Source: Leptolyngbya sp. KIOST-1 (GTDB lineage Bacteria; Cyanobacteriota; Cyanobacteriia; Phormidesmidales; Phormidesmidaceae). Taken from it: 64,000 nucleotides of DNA. Under the pieces are notes generated by a model, which was given only the letters and a program-made list of their open reading frames with translations, was not told the origin of the DNA and searched no databases. A program made the translations under genes and the position numbers. The stretch spans positions 2,480,001 to 2,544,000 of the forward strand of contig NZ_JQFA01000002.1 in assembly GCF_000763385.1 (NCBI RefSeq), read 5' to 3'. Positions within the stretch are counted from its first letter, which is position 1. Each line of letters opens with the position of its first letter. Of this stretch, positions 33,816-43,696 are shown in pieces.

Positions 33816-36800
33816 TTAAAATCGAAACTCTAGGATCGCCCCAGTGTTTTCATTGAATTGTTCGTAGCTGGTAATGGCCCGCAGCGTAATCTGGTCGGTA
33901 ACCCGATAGCGGACGCTAAAGAGCGCTGGGGTAACGTTGGTAAACACCTTCTGCACCGAGACCGAAATGGTGGGCGAGAAGTTGAACCCGATCTCACCGC
34001 CGATGTCGATGGCACCTCCCTGCTGGTTGCCCGGTGGCGAGGCCGAGAACAGGCGCAGGTCGGTGCGCTCCAGACCTGCCCCCAAAATGTTTTGGAGGTT
34101 GTTGAGCAGTGCCGACCCAGCAAAGGCCAGCAGTCCCTGAAACCCATCGCCGCCACCGGACACGCTGCCCAGGGTAGATTCCAGGGCCGCCAAAAAGCCG
34201 CCGCTGATCAGCGCCACAATTTCACCCTCCGAGCGGGGAGGTGTGCTCTCTAGCTCCACGCCCTGGAGATTGACCACCCGACTGGCGCGGCCGTTGACAT
34301 TGGCACGAATACGAACGGTTTGGACTCCCGCCTGGGTGAGGCCCAGCTGATCGATTCTGGACTCGCTGATTTCGTTGCGGGGAAAGGGGGTGGCGGCCGT
34401 CAGGGTAGCACCAGCAGCCGCGCTGTCGGGGACAGCCGCCGACAGCGTGGCCACCAGCAAGGGGTCAATGGTGTCGTCGAGTTCACTAAACTCGGCGAAG
34501 TTTTCGCTGCCCGTGAGCCGAAACTCGGTGGTCAGCAGGTTGATCCGGCCAGAGGGCAGATTGATTCGGCCAACGGGCTTGATATCGGGGGCGGTCCCCA
34601 CTAAATCCAGGGTGCCCTCGGCGCGCACATCGACAATGCCTGGAACCGCAATGCGGACGTTGTCAGCCAGGATCAGCTTAAAATCCTCCAGAATGGGAGG
34701 AATGGGGTCAAAAATACTGGGTTCGCGCATGGGCCCAAAGGCAGTGGGCGTTCCTCCGCCTTCGCCGACCTCGGGTAGCGTGATCAACCCATTGGAGAGT
34801 CTTACCTCGCCGTAGACGAGGGGAGGCAGCAGAAATACGCTGCCGTCTACCACCACGTTGCCATCCACTCGCCCCCGGTAGGTGCCCGCCGGGTTCCGCA
34901 GGTCAAGGGCAATGTTGTCCAGGCTGACTCGAAACGGATCGCGGCCTTCGGCTTCGGCCGAGCGAGCCGTGCTGCCGTTATTGAACAGGCCGGGAGCCAG
35001 ATCCTGCACCGAGGGGAGCAGTTTTAAGTTGCCCTGGGCCACCACCTGACCGTTGCTAAAGTCACCGCGCAAATTTTGAAAATCAAGCACCAGGCCATCG
35101 GTATAAACCGAGCGGGCCAGGGTCGTGGCCGGACTTTCGACCACGCGAATGCTGCCCCGAATATTGGTTAAGGGTTCGGGCAGGTTGCGAGCGCTAATGG
35201 TGACGCCGTCGAAGTTGGCTTCGCCGATCACATTCAGCGTTGTCAAGGCCTCTTGCACCGACTGATCGGTGGGCCAGCGCCCTTGAACCGCCAGATTGAG
35301 GTTGGCATTGCCAGACTCCCAAGTAATCGCCTGGGTGAGCAGATTGACCAGGGCAAAGCCGTCGTCGCGCATTCTGAGCGTGATGTTGACGGTGTCGGTC
35401 TCGGGCTGCTGGTTGAAGCCGGGCAGGGTAAGCGGCACACTGGCTACCAACCGCAGCGGATCCTCAACCTCCTCATCCACAGCCACCCGGCTGATTAAAT
35501 TGAGTCGGGCGTCTTCGTAGCTGAAGTTAGCGGTGGCCAGATCGATGGTGTTGCGGTTGATGGTGGCTTCGTTGACCGCCAGCCGGCCCCGCACCTGGGG
35601 ATTGGCCAAACTACCCGTGAGGGTGGCTCCCAGGTTCATCAGTCCGTCCAGGTTCTCGGGTAGCCGCAGGGGCTGCCGCACGGCATTGAGAGGAACGTTG
35701 CTGACCTCCAGACGCAGGGTGCGCGGTTCGGGATCGTCGGGGTCAAAGCTTAACTCGCCGTTGAGGCTGGCCAGAGCCACCCCCTGCTGGGTGGTCGGCG
35801 AAAAGTCTGAGAAGTCCGACCTCAGGCTTACCGGGTCGAGGCGCAGGATGCTGTCCTGGTAGCTACCCTGGGCAATGACTTCGTCAATCCGGTAGACGGC
35901 TCCGTTGCTGCCGTCGGGTTTGCCCCAGACCCAGTTGCCCCCGGCCAGGTCGAAGTTGACCGTGAGGTCGTCGGGAATAGCGCCGCTGGCGGTGACGGTG
36001 CCCGAGAAGCGGCCGGTCAGTTCCTCCAGGGGGGGCAGCGGCATGGCTTCGGCTTGGGCGGCCAGGGTATCTTGCAGCTCCTGGACTTCGGCCAGTCGGC
36101 GCAGCTGGTCCAGCAGGCTGGCGTTGCGATCGCCCACCGGAGTTACCTGCTCCAGGGACGCTACCTCGGCGGGGGTCGCGGGGCGGAACCAGTCGGGCGG
36201 ACTGAGCAGATTGGGGCGAAAATCGGCCCAGTCAAAAATCAGCAGGGTCTGCAAAATATCCTGAACCTGGCCGTTCTCGACCACCAGTTCGCCGTTAATG
36301 CTGGGGGTGTCCCCAAGGGTGTAGGTGCCGCTAGCCAGGTAGCGACTGAGGCCAGAGGCCGATTCCAGCGTGACCCCGGCCAGACTGAGTACGTTGTTGG
36401 CGAAGGAAATATTGCCCCGCAGGCGACCGTAGCGGGTTGTATCCAGGGGGCGCTCCGGGGCGTCTGGGTCCAAGGTCGTCAGAACGGTCTCTGAGGGCAG
36501 CCGGATGTAGCTAATGCTGGGATCTTGAATATCAAAGCTGGCCCGCACGGCAGGTTGGCGCAGGTCAGCGACGATTTCGGCGGAGGTGATCAGGCCGCCG
36601 AAGGTGCCAAGGCCAGCGGTGCCCGCCTGGGGCAACCGCAGATCGCTAAGGGGTAAGTTTTCGACGGTGGCAAAGAGGGTGCCCGCCTGGGTATAGCCCG
36701 TGGCCAGGGCCTCGCCGCCGCGCACCTCGAAGCGGAGGTCGCGGTCGTCCTGGGCGGTGGCGACAAACACGCGATCGCCCCCGCCGACCAGATCGATCGC

Positions 36801-39299
36801 CAGTGGGCCGCCCTGGGTGAATGCGATTGGACCCCGGAGGGGAGAGGCAAAGGCCAGATCGCCCGCTCGCAGAGCCACCAGGGAGGCATCGCCGGTCAGC
36901 ACCAGGGCGCCGGGTCGGCCCCGCAGCCGGCCGTCGAAAAAAGCGTTGCCGGTCACGGGCAGAACGGGGGGCAGGGGCAGCGCCGCCAGGCTATAGCCAT
37001 CGAGGTTGAGATTGAGGTCAAGGTTGGCGATCGCGGGCGCCCCGGGTCCATCCAGCCGGGGCGTGATCACACCGCTGGCCTGGAGACCGGCGGAGCTGGC
37101 CCGCTGCACCAGGATCGACTGGCCGTTCCAGGCCAGATCGGCGGTCAGGGGCTGGCGCACCTGGGCCAGTTGGGGCGCGCGACCTGCCGCCGCCGCCAAC
37201 CCGTCCGAAAGTGTCACCTCACCCTCGCCGCGGACCCCGGCCAGGTTGAGGGCATCGGTGCGGCCCCTGAGCTGAAAGCGCCCTTCGGCGGTGCCCTGCA
37301 GATCGGGGGCAAAGGCCGATAGCTGGAGGTTCTGGCCCCGCAGGTCGGCAACCCACTGGCCGCCCTCCAGGGTGGCGCGGCTGTTAATGGTGCCTCCGGC
37401 TAGCACCGCCTGACCAATTCCCTGCCCCTGGATGCCGCCGATGCCGCCGTTCAGCCCTCCAGAAAACTGCGCCAAGCCATTCAGCACCCCGTCGACGCCA
37501 GCGCCCAGCAGGGCGAGCTGAAGGGCATCGGCCCGGACACTTGACTCCCACTGGCGGCTGCCCAGATCCAGGCTGCCCATGCCGATCAGGGTACCTCCGG
37601 CCACCTGGACAAAGGTGTCGGTGAAGCGCAGGACGTTGTCGGCCAGGCGCAGATCGCCCCGGGCCGGATAGTCTCCCGCTGAGGCGCGCCAGCTGGCGGT
37701 GCCGCCCAGCTGGTTGATGGGCCCGCTCAGCTCGGCCTCCAGGGACACAGGCCCCAGGGCCACGGTGTCGGGCAGGCCGTAGGGCTGGGCCAGGGCAGTG
37801 ACGGGCAGGCGATCGCCCGTCACCGAAAGGGCCAGCTGGCGGGGTTCCTGGAAGCTGTAGGTGCCGGTGCCGGTCAGGGTTCCCCCGGCCTGAGGCACGG
37901 CTAGGAAGCGATCGATGGTCAGGCCAGAGGCCACCAGGGTGGTGCTGACTTCCACCTGGGCAAAGGCCACCCGATCGATGGTGATTGGCCCCTGGGAAAC
38001 GAAATCAGTGGCGATCACAGGCCGCTGCAGGGGGCCCGTCATGGCGACATTGGCCAAAAAGGTGCCCGCCGTGGGTACCGGCAGCGTCGCCTCAAACAGG
38101 TCGGTAAACTGGGCCAGGGTAAAGGGATTGACCTGCCCTCTCAAATTGTAGTCCCCATCAAAGTCGAGGGTGCCCTCTGCTGATGCAGTCAAGTCCCCCA
38201 GGCTCGCCGTCACCCCCTCAAACTCGATCACCCGGCCCCGAAAGCGCATGTCGCCCTGGAGGTTTTGCATAGGCTCTGGCAGTCCAGGGGCGATCAGCGA
38301 GGACTCCTGGACGCGGGCGGTGCCGACGATGGTAAACGGCTCCCCACCACCGCTTTCGATATCGACCTGGCCACTGACCACCCCACTGGGGAACTGCACC
38401 GGCAGCGGATTTTCGAGGAAAGAGTCGATCAGGGGCATGATATCGGTGGCGCGGGCCGCCTGGGTGCGCAGGTTGATCCTGGCCTGCAGGCCAGGACCGG
38501 GCACCTCGGTGGCGTCGGCCACCGCGCCAGAATCTTCGGGGGGCGGCAGCAAAACAGCCCCCCTGACGTCAATCTTGCCGCCCTGGAGGGAGTTGCCGCT
38601 CAGGGCCAGGTCGAGCTGCCGGGTTTCCAGCGGAGAATTGGGGTCCTCGGGCACATCGATAAACCGATCGCTGAACTGGAGCTCACCCTGAATGTCGGCG
38701 ATCGCCACCCGCACCGGATCGACATCCCCGGTGACGTAGGGCACCATGGTCAGCCGCCCGTCTCGGACGTTGATAGTATCGACGCTGACGGCGATAAACG
38801 GATCGCGATCGGGGTCGCGATCGGGCAGATCGATGTCGAGGTCAAACCACTCCCCTGCGGCGTTTTGCTCCAGGTAGAGATCCCCCTGAACCAGGGTAAG
38901 GGTGAGGGGCAGCCGCCGCCGCCACAGGTCAAACAGCCTGAACCTGAGCTCCACCGACTCCAGGGCGAGGGAGTCTGGGTCGGTGGCGGTCGGGGGAATT
39001 GATGAGGGCCCTACCCGGATGCCGGTCGGCCCAATCTGCTCCAGCGGCCCCAGCTCGACCGGGCGATTCAAGGTTTCCGAAAGCTGATCCTCAACCCAGG
39101 GAATCAGGTTATTGCGGCTCCACAGCCAGCCCCCCAGCACCGTACTGCCCCCCAGCACCAGCAGCCCGGAGCCTACAACCAGAGCCGAGGTTAGCCAGGG
39201 TTTACCGCCGCCCTTAGCAGGCTCTGGTGGTGGAGCGGGCTCTAGTTCCTGAGAAGACTCGGGCTCTTGAGAAGGCTCTGATTCTTGAGGAGGGGTCAT
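33816..39299 (-). CDS. tamB: Translocation and assembly module TamB-like protein (DUF490)
   Basis: An 1827-residue protein with an N-terminal signal anchor (SALVVGSGLLVLGGSTVLGG, preceded by a Pro/Glu-rich tail) and a long repetitive beta-taco body of the AsmA/TamB type. The C-terminal ~450 residues form the conserved TamB domain, including LTEFRLTGSENFAEFS, LTQAGVQTVRIRANVNG and the end segment SVRYRVTDQITLRAITSYEQ. TamB spans the periplasm and, with an Omp85 partner, helps insert outer-membrane proteins or moves phospholipid. Cyanobacterial homologues are longer than the ~1260 residues of Escherichia coli. No omp85/tamA gene is adjacent. I see no internal frameshift across the 5.5 kb. Confidence 0.93.
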   Translation of the reverse strand: MTPPQESEPSQEPESSQELEPAPPPEPAKGGGKPWLTSALVVGSGLLVLGGSTVLGGWLWSRNNLIPWVEDQLSETLNRPVELGPLEQIGPTGIRVGPSSIPPTATDPDSLALESVELRFRLFDLWRRRLPLTLTLVQGDLYLEQNAAGEWFDLDIDLPDRDPDRDPFIAVSVDTINVRDGRLTMVPYVTGDVDPVRVAIADIQGELQFSDRFIDVPEDPNSPLETRQLDLALSGNSLQGGKIDVRGAVLLPPPEDSGAVADATEVPGPGLQARINLRTQAARATDIMPLIDSFLENPLPVQFPSGVVSGQVDIESGGGEPFTIVGTARVQESSLIAPGLPEPMQNLQGDMRFRGRVIEFEGVTASLGDLTASAEGTLDFDGDYNLRGQVNPFTLAQFTDLFEATLPVPTAGTFLANVAMTGPLQRPVIATDFVSQGPITIDRVAFAQVEVSTTLVASGLTIDRFLAVPQAGGTLTGTGTYSFQEPRQLALSVTGDRLPVTALAQPYGLPDTVALGPVSLEAELSGPINQLGGTASWRASAGDYPARGDLRLADNVLRFTDTFVQVAGGTLIGMGSLDLGSRQWESSVRADALQLALLGAGVDGVLNGLAQFSGGLNGGIGGIQGQGIGQAVLAGGTINSRATLEGGQWVADLRGQNLQLSAFAPDLQGTAEGRFQLRGRTDALNLAGVRGEGEVTLSDGLAAAAGRAPQLAQVRQPLTADLAWNGQSILVQRASSAGLQASGVITPRLDGPGAPAIANLDLNLNLDGYSLAALPLPPVLPVTGNAFFDGRLRGRPGALVLTGDASLVALRAGDLAFASPLRGPIAFTQGGPLAIDLVGGGDRVFVATAQDDRDLRFEVRGGEALATGYTQAGTLFATVENLPLSDLRLPQAGTAGLGTFGGLITSAEIVADLRQPAVRASFDIQDPSISYIRLPSETVLTTLDPDAPERPLDTTRYGRLRGNISFANNVLSLAGVTLESASGLSRYLASGTYTLGDTPSINGELVVENGQVQDILQTLLIFDWADFRPNLLSPPDWFRPATPAEVASLEQVTPVGDRNASLLDQLRRLAEVQELQDTLAAQAEAMPLPPLEELTGRFSGTVTASGAIPDDLTVNFDLAGGNWVWGKPDGSNGAVYRIDEVIAQGSYQDSILRLDPVSLRSDFSDFSPTTQQGVALASLNGELSFDPDDPEPRTLRLEVSNVPLNAVRQPLRLPENLDGLMNLGATLTGSLANPQVRGRLAVNEATINRNTIDLATANFSYEDARLNLISRVAVDEEVEDPLRLVASVPLTLPGFNQQPETDTVNITLRMRDDGFALVNLLTQAITWESGNANLNLAVQGRWPTDQSVQEALTTLNVIGEANFDGVTISARNLPEPLTNIRGSIRVVESPATTLARSVYTDGLVLDFQNLRGDFSNGQVVAQGNLKLLPSVQDLAPGLFNNGSTARSAEAEGRDPFRVSLDNIALDLRNPAGTYRGRVDGNVVVDGSVFLLPPLVYGEVRLSNGLITLPEVGEGGGTPTAFGPMREPSIFDPIPPILEDFKLILADNVRIAVPGIVDVRAEGTLDLVGTAPDIKPVGRINLPSGRINLLTTEFRLTGSENFAEFSELDDTIDPLLVATLSAAVPDSAAAGATLTAATPFPRNEISESRIDQLGLTQAGVQTVRIRANVNGRASRVVNLQGVELESTPPRSEGEIVALISGGFLAALESTLGSVSGGGDGFQGLLAFAGSALLNNLQNILGAGLERTDLRLFSASPPGNQQGGAIDIGGEIGFNFSPTISVSVQKVFTNVTPALFSVRYRVTDQITLRAITSYEQFNENTGAILEFRF

Positions 39300-39541
39300 A
39301 CCCGTTTACGCTACCGCAGAACACCCAAACCATAGTAGTTAACTGCCGAAACTTCTGCCTACCACCTGCAATGAACTGATGGAATTTGAGTTAGCGGATG
39401 CCTGGGATCCTCTGTGCGTTTAAGTTGTGCTACCACACCAGGTTTTCGCGCTCCAGTTCATAGACGATCGCCGGGGTAACTTTGTTCGCGTTGCGATCGC
39501 CCGCTAGAGTAAACAGATAATGCTGTTTGTGAGATAGGGCT

Positions 39542-39940
39542 ATGGTGGTGTACGTGCTGTTGTTTAACGCCCGCACCGACAATGAGGGCATCCACGCCGA
39601 AACCATAAATGGAGAAAACATAATCTTGATGTTTGAGCATCAGGACGATGCTACCCGCTACGCCCTGATGCTCGAAGCCCAGGATTTTCCGGCGGCCACC
39701 GTGGAGGGCTTTGAGCAGGGCGAAATTGAAGAATTCTGTGCCTCGGTGGGCTACGGGAATCGCCTGATTCCGGAGGGAACCCTGGCGGTCCCCCCCGACC
39801 AAAACGCGGACGAGTACCTCTGGGACCCCGACCAGCCCAATCCCCAACCTGGCCCCGGGGCCGAGGGCGATGCTGAACCCGGCGGCTTCTCCCAGGCCGA
39901 GCTCGATCGCATGCGCCAGCAGCTGGAGAAATTGCTCTAG
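39542..39940 (+). CDS. DUF3110 domain protein
   Basis: A 132-residue protein whose first ~95 residues match the cyanobacterial/plastid DUF3110 pattern: VYVLLFNARTDNEGIHA, IILMFEHQDDATRYALMLEA, PAATVEGFEQGEIEEFC and a glycine-containing EGTLAVPP segment. The remainder is an acidic/proline tail and a helical end (ELDRMRQQLEKLL). The function of the family is unknown. It lies 11 bases upstream of the DUF4870-like gene, so the two are probably translated from one message. Confidence 0.88.
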   Translation: MVVYVLLFNARTDNEGIHAETINGENIILMFEHQDDATRYALMLEAQDFPAATVEGFEQGEIEEFCASVGYGNRLIPEGTLAVPPDQNADEYLWDPDQPNPQPGPGAEGDAEPGGFSQAELDRMRQQLEKLL

Positions 39941-39951
39941 ACCCTCCCGCC

Positions 39952-40839
39952 ATGTCGACTCCCCTCGCCATCTTGATCGACCGCGCCCGCCAGGGCGACG
40001 CCCGCGCGATCGCCCATCTAATTGCGCGATCGCTGGCGGCTGATGGGGTTGTGGCCCGCGGTCAGTGGCGGGGGGAGCAGCTGTACCTCGAGCTGGAGTC
40101 CTCCACTGCCCTCGATCGCGATCGCCTGGTTCCCCAGATTCAGCGGGGGCTGCTGCGCCTGGGGCTCACCTGCCCGCTGAATACGGTGCAGCTGACCGCC
40201 CGCCGGACGGGATTGGCCGAAGCCGACTGGCGGACCAGCTTTGGCCTCGATGCCCCCCTGGCGACCCCTGCGGCCAGGACCGAGGCAGAGCCTGACCCTG
40301 CCCCCCCTGCCCCTGGAGGGGGTACGACTGCCCCAAGCCCGGTTCCAGCTATGGCGTCGTCTAACGGCTTGCCGGTGGACGGCCTGCCTCCTATCGATCA
40401 GCCCACCGCCTCGTCCAGCCACGCCCCCGATGCCACCCTTTCGGACACCACCCTGGTGGCCCTGGTCCACCTGGCTCCCCTCCTCAGTTACCTGGTGTTG
40501 GGCAGCCAGTGGCTGGGGGGCTGGCCGCTGCTGTGGGGCGGTTCATTTTTATTGCCCTGGCGAGTGGTGGCCCCCCTGGCGCTGCTGTTGGCCAAGGGGA
40601 CCGGGGCAGCGGCGGCTACCCACCCCACCTTCAGCCAGCGCCAGGCCAAGGCCGCCCTCAACTTTCAGCTGACGATGTTTATCGCCTGGGTGATCACGAT
40701 CGCCCTGATGGTGGTTCTGGTCGGTTTTTTGCTGGTGGTGCCCCTGGCGCTATTTGAAATCGTCAGCTGCATTGTGGCGGCGGTAACGGCTTCGGAGGGC
40801 AAGCCCGTCCGCTATCTGGCGATCCGGTTTGTGCGCTAG
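39952..40839 (+). CDS. DUF4870/Tic20-like membrane protein with N-terminal cytosolic domain
   Basis: A 295-residue protein. The first ~95 residues form a soluble domain (LAILIDRARQGDARAIAHLI; VQLTARRTGLAEADW) found repeated in other cyanobacterial proteins. A proline-rich linker follows (~100-165), then four hydrophobic segments: ALVHLAPLLSYLVLGSQWLG, LPWRVVAPLALLL, FQLTMFIAWVITIALMVVLV and LLVVPLALFEIVSCIVAAV, with the DUF4870 signature HPTFSQRQAKAALNFQLTM. Function unknown; some relatives resemble Tic20. Confidence 0.8.
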   Translation: MSTPLAILIDRARQGDARAIAHLIARSLAADGVVARGQWRGEQLYLELESSTALDRDRLVPQIQRGLLRLGLTCPLNTVQLTARRTGLAEADWRTSFGLDAPLATPAARTEAEPDPAPPAPGGGTTAPSPVPAMASSNGLPVDGLPPIDQPTASSSHAPDATLSDTTLVALVHLAPLLSYLVLGSQWLGGWPLLWGGSFLLPWRVVAPLALLLAKGTGAAAATHPTFSQRQAKAALNFQLTMFIAWVITIALMVVLVGFLLVVPLALFEIVSCIVAAVTASEGKPVRYLAIRFVR

Positions 40840-40883
40840 GCCCGTCATCCTCTACATTGGCGGGAGTATTGATTGTCCTGGGA

Positions 40884-41831
40884 ATGCTGCCTGTGCCTGC
40901 GAGTTCGTCTGCTCATCCACCCGTTGACCCCGCCGATCGCGGCCATCTGCTCACCGAGCAGGCCAACCCCCGCAGCACCGACCTCGATCGGCTCAGCAGC
41001 CTGGAGTTGGTGGATCTGTTCAACCGCGAAGACCAGCGCACCCTGGAGGCGATCGCCGCCGCCCGAGCGCCCCTGGCCGCCGCCATCGACGCCGCTACAG
41101 CGGCCCTGGCAGCGGGCGGTCGCCTGTTCTACGTCGGGGCCGGTACCAGCGGACGGCTGGGGGTACTGGATGCGGCGGAGTGCCCCCCCACCTTTTGCAC
41201 CCCCCCCGACCTGGTGCAGGGGCTGATTGCGGGCGGGGCCAGCGCCCTGGTGAAAAGTTCTGAGGGGCTGGAAGATGTGGCCGAAGACGGGGCCGCCGCG
41301 ATCGCCGATCGCAACCTTCAGCCCCAGGATGTGGTGGTGGGCATCACCGCCGGGGGCACTACCCCCTACGTGCGGGGGGCGATTGCCGCCGCTCGCCAGC
41401 GCGGAGCCACCACGGTCTTCATCGCCTGCGTGCCCGCCGACCAGGTGGCGATCGAGGCCGATATTGACATTCGCCTACCGGTGGGGCCAGAGCTGCTGGC
41501 CGGTTCCACCCGGCTGAAGGCGGGCACCGTGACCAAAATGGCCCTCAACATTCTGTCTACCGGGGCGATGGTACGCCTGGGCAAGGTCTACGGCAACCGC
41601 ATGGTGGATGTGGCGGTGACCAACACCAAACTGCGCGATCGCGCCCTGCGCATTCTCTGCGACCTCACCGATCTGGACCGCGCCGCCGCCGCCACCCTGC
41701 TCGATCGCAGCCACCAGCAGGTGAAGCTGGCGTTGATGATGCATCTGGGCAATCTGGAGGCGGAGGCCGCCGCCGAGCGCCTGGCCCGCCACGGCGGCCA
41801 CCTGCGGCAGGCCCTAGAGACTGGAGGATAG
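40884..41831 (+). CDS. murQ: N-acetylmuramic acid 6-phosphate etherase
   Basis: A 315-residue lyase that cleaves the lactyl ether of MurNAc-6-P to give GlcNAc-6-P, used in peptidoglycan recycling. The SIS-domain motifs are clear: TEQANPRSTDLDRLSSLELV, FYVGAGTSGRLGVLDAAECP, GITAGGTTPYVRGAIAAARQ and STRLKAGTVTKMALNILSTG, followed by GNRMVDVAVTNTKL. The conserved glutamates for catalysis are within the expected segments. The ATG at 40884 fits better than the frame start at 40857. Its 3' end overlaps that of the convergent pentapeptide gene by 18 bases. No anhydro-MurNAc kinase gene is close. Confidence 0.93.
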   Translation: MLPVPASSSAHPPVDPADRGHLLTEQANPRSTDLDRLSSLELVDLFNREDQRTLEAIAAARAPLAAAIDAATAALAAGGRLFYVGAGTSGRLGVLDAAECPPTFCTPPDLVQGLIAGGASALVKSSEGLEDVAEDGAAAIADRNLQPQDVVVGITAGGTTPYVRGAIAAARQRGATTVFIACVPADQVAIEADIDIRLPVGPELLAGSTRLKAGTVTKMALNILSTGAMVRLGKVYGNRMVDVAVTNTKLRDRALRILCDLTDLDRAAAATLLDRSHQQVKLALMMHLGNLEAEAAAERLARHGGHLRQALETGG

Positions 41832-42380
41832 CTCCGGGTGGGGCGGATCGACTTCGTCGAACCAGGCCCGATCGAGACAGGCGCCCTGGAGCTGAGCGAT
41901 CGCCAGGTTGGCCCCGCGCAGGTTGGCTCCAGTCAGGTCAGCCCCGCGCAGGTCGGCCCCAGTCAGGTCGGCCCCGCGCAGGTCGGTATAGCTGAGGTTG
42001 GCCTGGCGCAGGTCGGCCTGGGGCAGACTGCTCCGGTGCAGCGTCGCCAGGCGCAGATCGCTGCAGCGCAGGTCGGCGGCGGTCAGATTCACCCCGCTCA
42101 AATCAGCTCGAATTAGCACTGCGCGAGCCAGATCGGCCCCTTCTAAATTGGCCCCGCACAGGTTGGCCCGCCACAGATTGCAGCCGCTGAGCCTGGCCTT
42201 CGCCAGTTTGGCCTGCTGCAGATTAGCCGATACCAGGTTGGCCAGGCTCAGGTCGATACCAGGCAGCTCTAGCCCAGGCATCCAGGCTTCATGGAAGTCG
42301 AAGTGGCTAAAATCACGCCGCCCTGTAGCGTACAGGTTGAGCATCTGAGCCAGGGTGATGCTGACTGACTGACTCTCCAT
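41814..42380 (-). CDS. Pentapeptide-repeat protein
   Basis: A 188-residue protein consisting mainly of A(D/N)LXX pentapeptide repeats, from about residue 45 onward (LANLVSANLQQAKLAKARLS through ADLTGADLRGADLTGANLRG), which would fold as a right-handed quadrilateral beta helix. No signal peptide. The nucleotide sequence of the repeat core (about 41930-41990) shows near-identical 30-base units, suggesting recent expansion. The start may be the ATG at 42380 or the one at 42428. The role of such proteins is usually unknown. It overlaps murQ by 18 bases tail to tail. Confidence 0.87.
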   Translation of the reverse strand: MESQSVSITLAQMLNLYATGRRDFSHFDFHEAWMPGLELPGIDLSLANLVSANLQQAKLAKARLSGCNLWRANLCGANLEGADLARAVLIRADLSGVNLTAADLRCSDLRLATLHRSSLPQADLRQANLSYTDLRGADLTGADLRGADLTGANLRGANLAIAQLQGACLDRAWFDEVDPPHPELSSSL

Positions 42381-42655
42381 AGGACTTGTTTCAACCACCC
42401 GACATTCCTCCCTTCGATTTTTGGCCACCGACTGGTCGCCTGCCCCTCGCCTGCAATGACCAGAAACCGGTTTACCGCCAGGGCTGTTGCCAAATATTAC
42501 GTATTTGTAAATTAATGTAACAATTCTTCATCCCTGCGACAAGCCCCAGGGGTTAACCCGACCCTGAAGGCTTGCAATTGCTTGAATGCCGGGTTTGATG
42601 AGAGGTATTTTGGCCGTCAAGCGCCTGTGTTGTACTCCCTCGACACGATACACAG

Positions 42656-42688
42656 AGGGGTGGCCAATCCCGGTGATTGGCCACCCCT
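42656..42688. repeat. Perfect 14-bp hairpin in the 42381-42723 spacer
   Basis: AGGGGTGGCCAATC at 42656-42669 pairs exactly with GATTGGCCACCCCT at 42675-42688 around a five-base loop. It lies 36 bases beyond the rhomboid gene stop on the minus strand and may help end that transcript, although no T tract follows. The rest of the 343-bp spacer shows nothing else recognisable. Confidence 0.7.
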
Positions 42689-42723
42689 ACGATCGGCGTG
42701 AGATGTGTCCCTAGGGAAAGCGC

Positions 42724-43455
42724 CTACTCCACCCCTGGGCTGTCGGCGGAAACCTCCAGGTCGGGCTGGCTAAACAGGCCAAACAGCGGCCCCAGCAGCG
42801 CCCCAATCGCAAAGCCTCCAGCGTGGGCCCAGTAGGCAATGCCGCCCCCCTCCATGCCAATCATGGCGGGGGCACCCAGGCTGGCAACGCCGTAGATGGC
42901 CTGCTGCACAAACCAGAGGCCCAGGTAAAACAGGGCCGGTATTCTCAGCGGCAGGGGAAAAGGCCCCAGGGGCACCAGGGTGAGAATTCGCACCTGGGGA
43001 AAGCGGAAGATGTAGGCTCCCATCACCCCTGCGATCGCGCCGCTGGCCCCCAGGGACGGAATGCCTGAATCCATAGCAAAAAACCACTGGGCCAGGTTCG
43101 CCAGGGTGCCGCACAGCAGGTAAAACACCAGGAACCGGAGGTGCCCCATCTGGTCTTCTACGTTGTTGCCAAAGATCCACAGGTACAGCATGTTGCCCGC
43201 CAGGTGCAAAAAGCCCCCGTGGAGAAACTGACTGGTGACGACGGTCAGCCATTCTTCGGCGTTGACGACCGAAACCCCGGTGGTGAGGCTGGTCGAAAAC
43301 TCCTGGGGCACCACCGCCCAAGCGTGGAAGAAGTCGGTCAGCCCGTAGGTGGGCAGGGTGAGTTCGTAGATAAAAATGGCGATGTTGAGCACAATCAGCC
43401 CGTAGGTGACGTAGGGCGTGCGCTGGCCGGGGTTGTAGTCTTTTAGGGGTACCAC
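42724..43455 (-). CDS. Rhomboid family intramembrane serine protease
   Basis: A ~243-residue six-helix membrane protease. The catalytic serine lies in SLGASGAIAGVMGAYIF (GxSG) and the catalytic histidine in YWAHAGGFAIGALLG (AHxxG). The loop ~ FLHGGFLHLAGNMLYLWIFG carries the conserved HxxGNxxxLWIFG motif. The frame opens at 43575, but those 40 residues look non-coding. A GTG at 43455 starting VVPLKDYNPGQRTPYVTYG matches the usual beginning of cyanobacterial rhomboids, so I end the gene there. Substrates are unknown. Confidence 0.88.
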   Translation of the reverse strand: MVPLKDYNPGQRTPYVTYGLIVLNIAIFIYELTLPTYGLTDFFHAWAVVPQEFSTSLTTGVSVVNAEEWLTVVTSQFLHGGFLHLAGNMLYLWIFGNNVEDQMGHLRFLVFYLLCGTLANLAQWFFAMDSGIPSLGASGAIAGVMGAYIFRFPQVRILTLVPLGPFPLPLRIPALFYLGLWFVQQAIYGVASLGAPAMIGMEGGGIAYWAHAGGFAIGALLGPLFGLFSQPDLEVSADSPGVE

Positions 43456-43696
43456 CGATGACCTCGCTTTGGCTAGAAAACGGCTGGGGACAGCCCCACT
43501 ATTGCAGAGAGTCCCCAAAATTAAAATCCTCCCCTGGTCGGCCTTTCGTTCGTGGGGGCTGGTGACGACTTTCAATCGCCGGCCCCAACCCGGTAGCGCA
43601 ATTTCCTAAACTGTAGTCAGGGCGTACGTCGTCAGGGCGTACCGTCAACCCCTTCGGTTCTGGCCATCCTGTCGTCTACCCGCTCCCTCCACTGCC

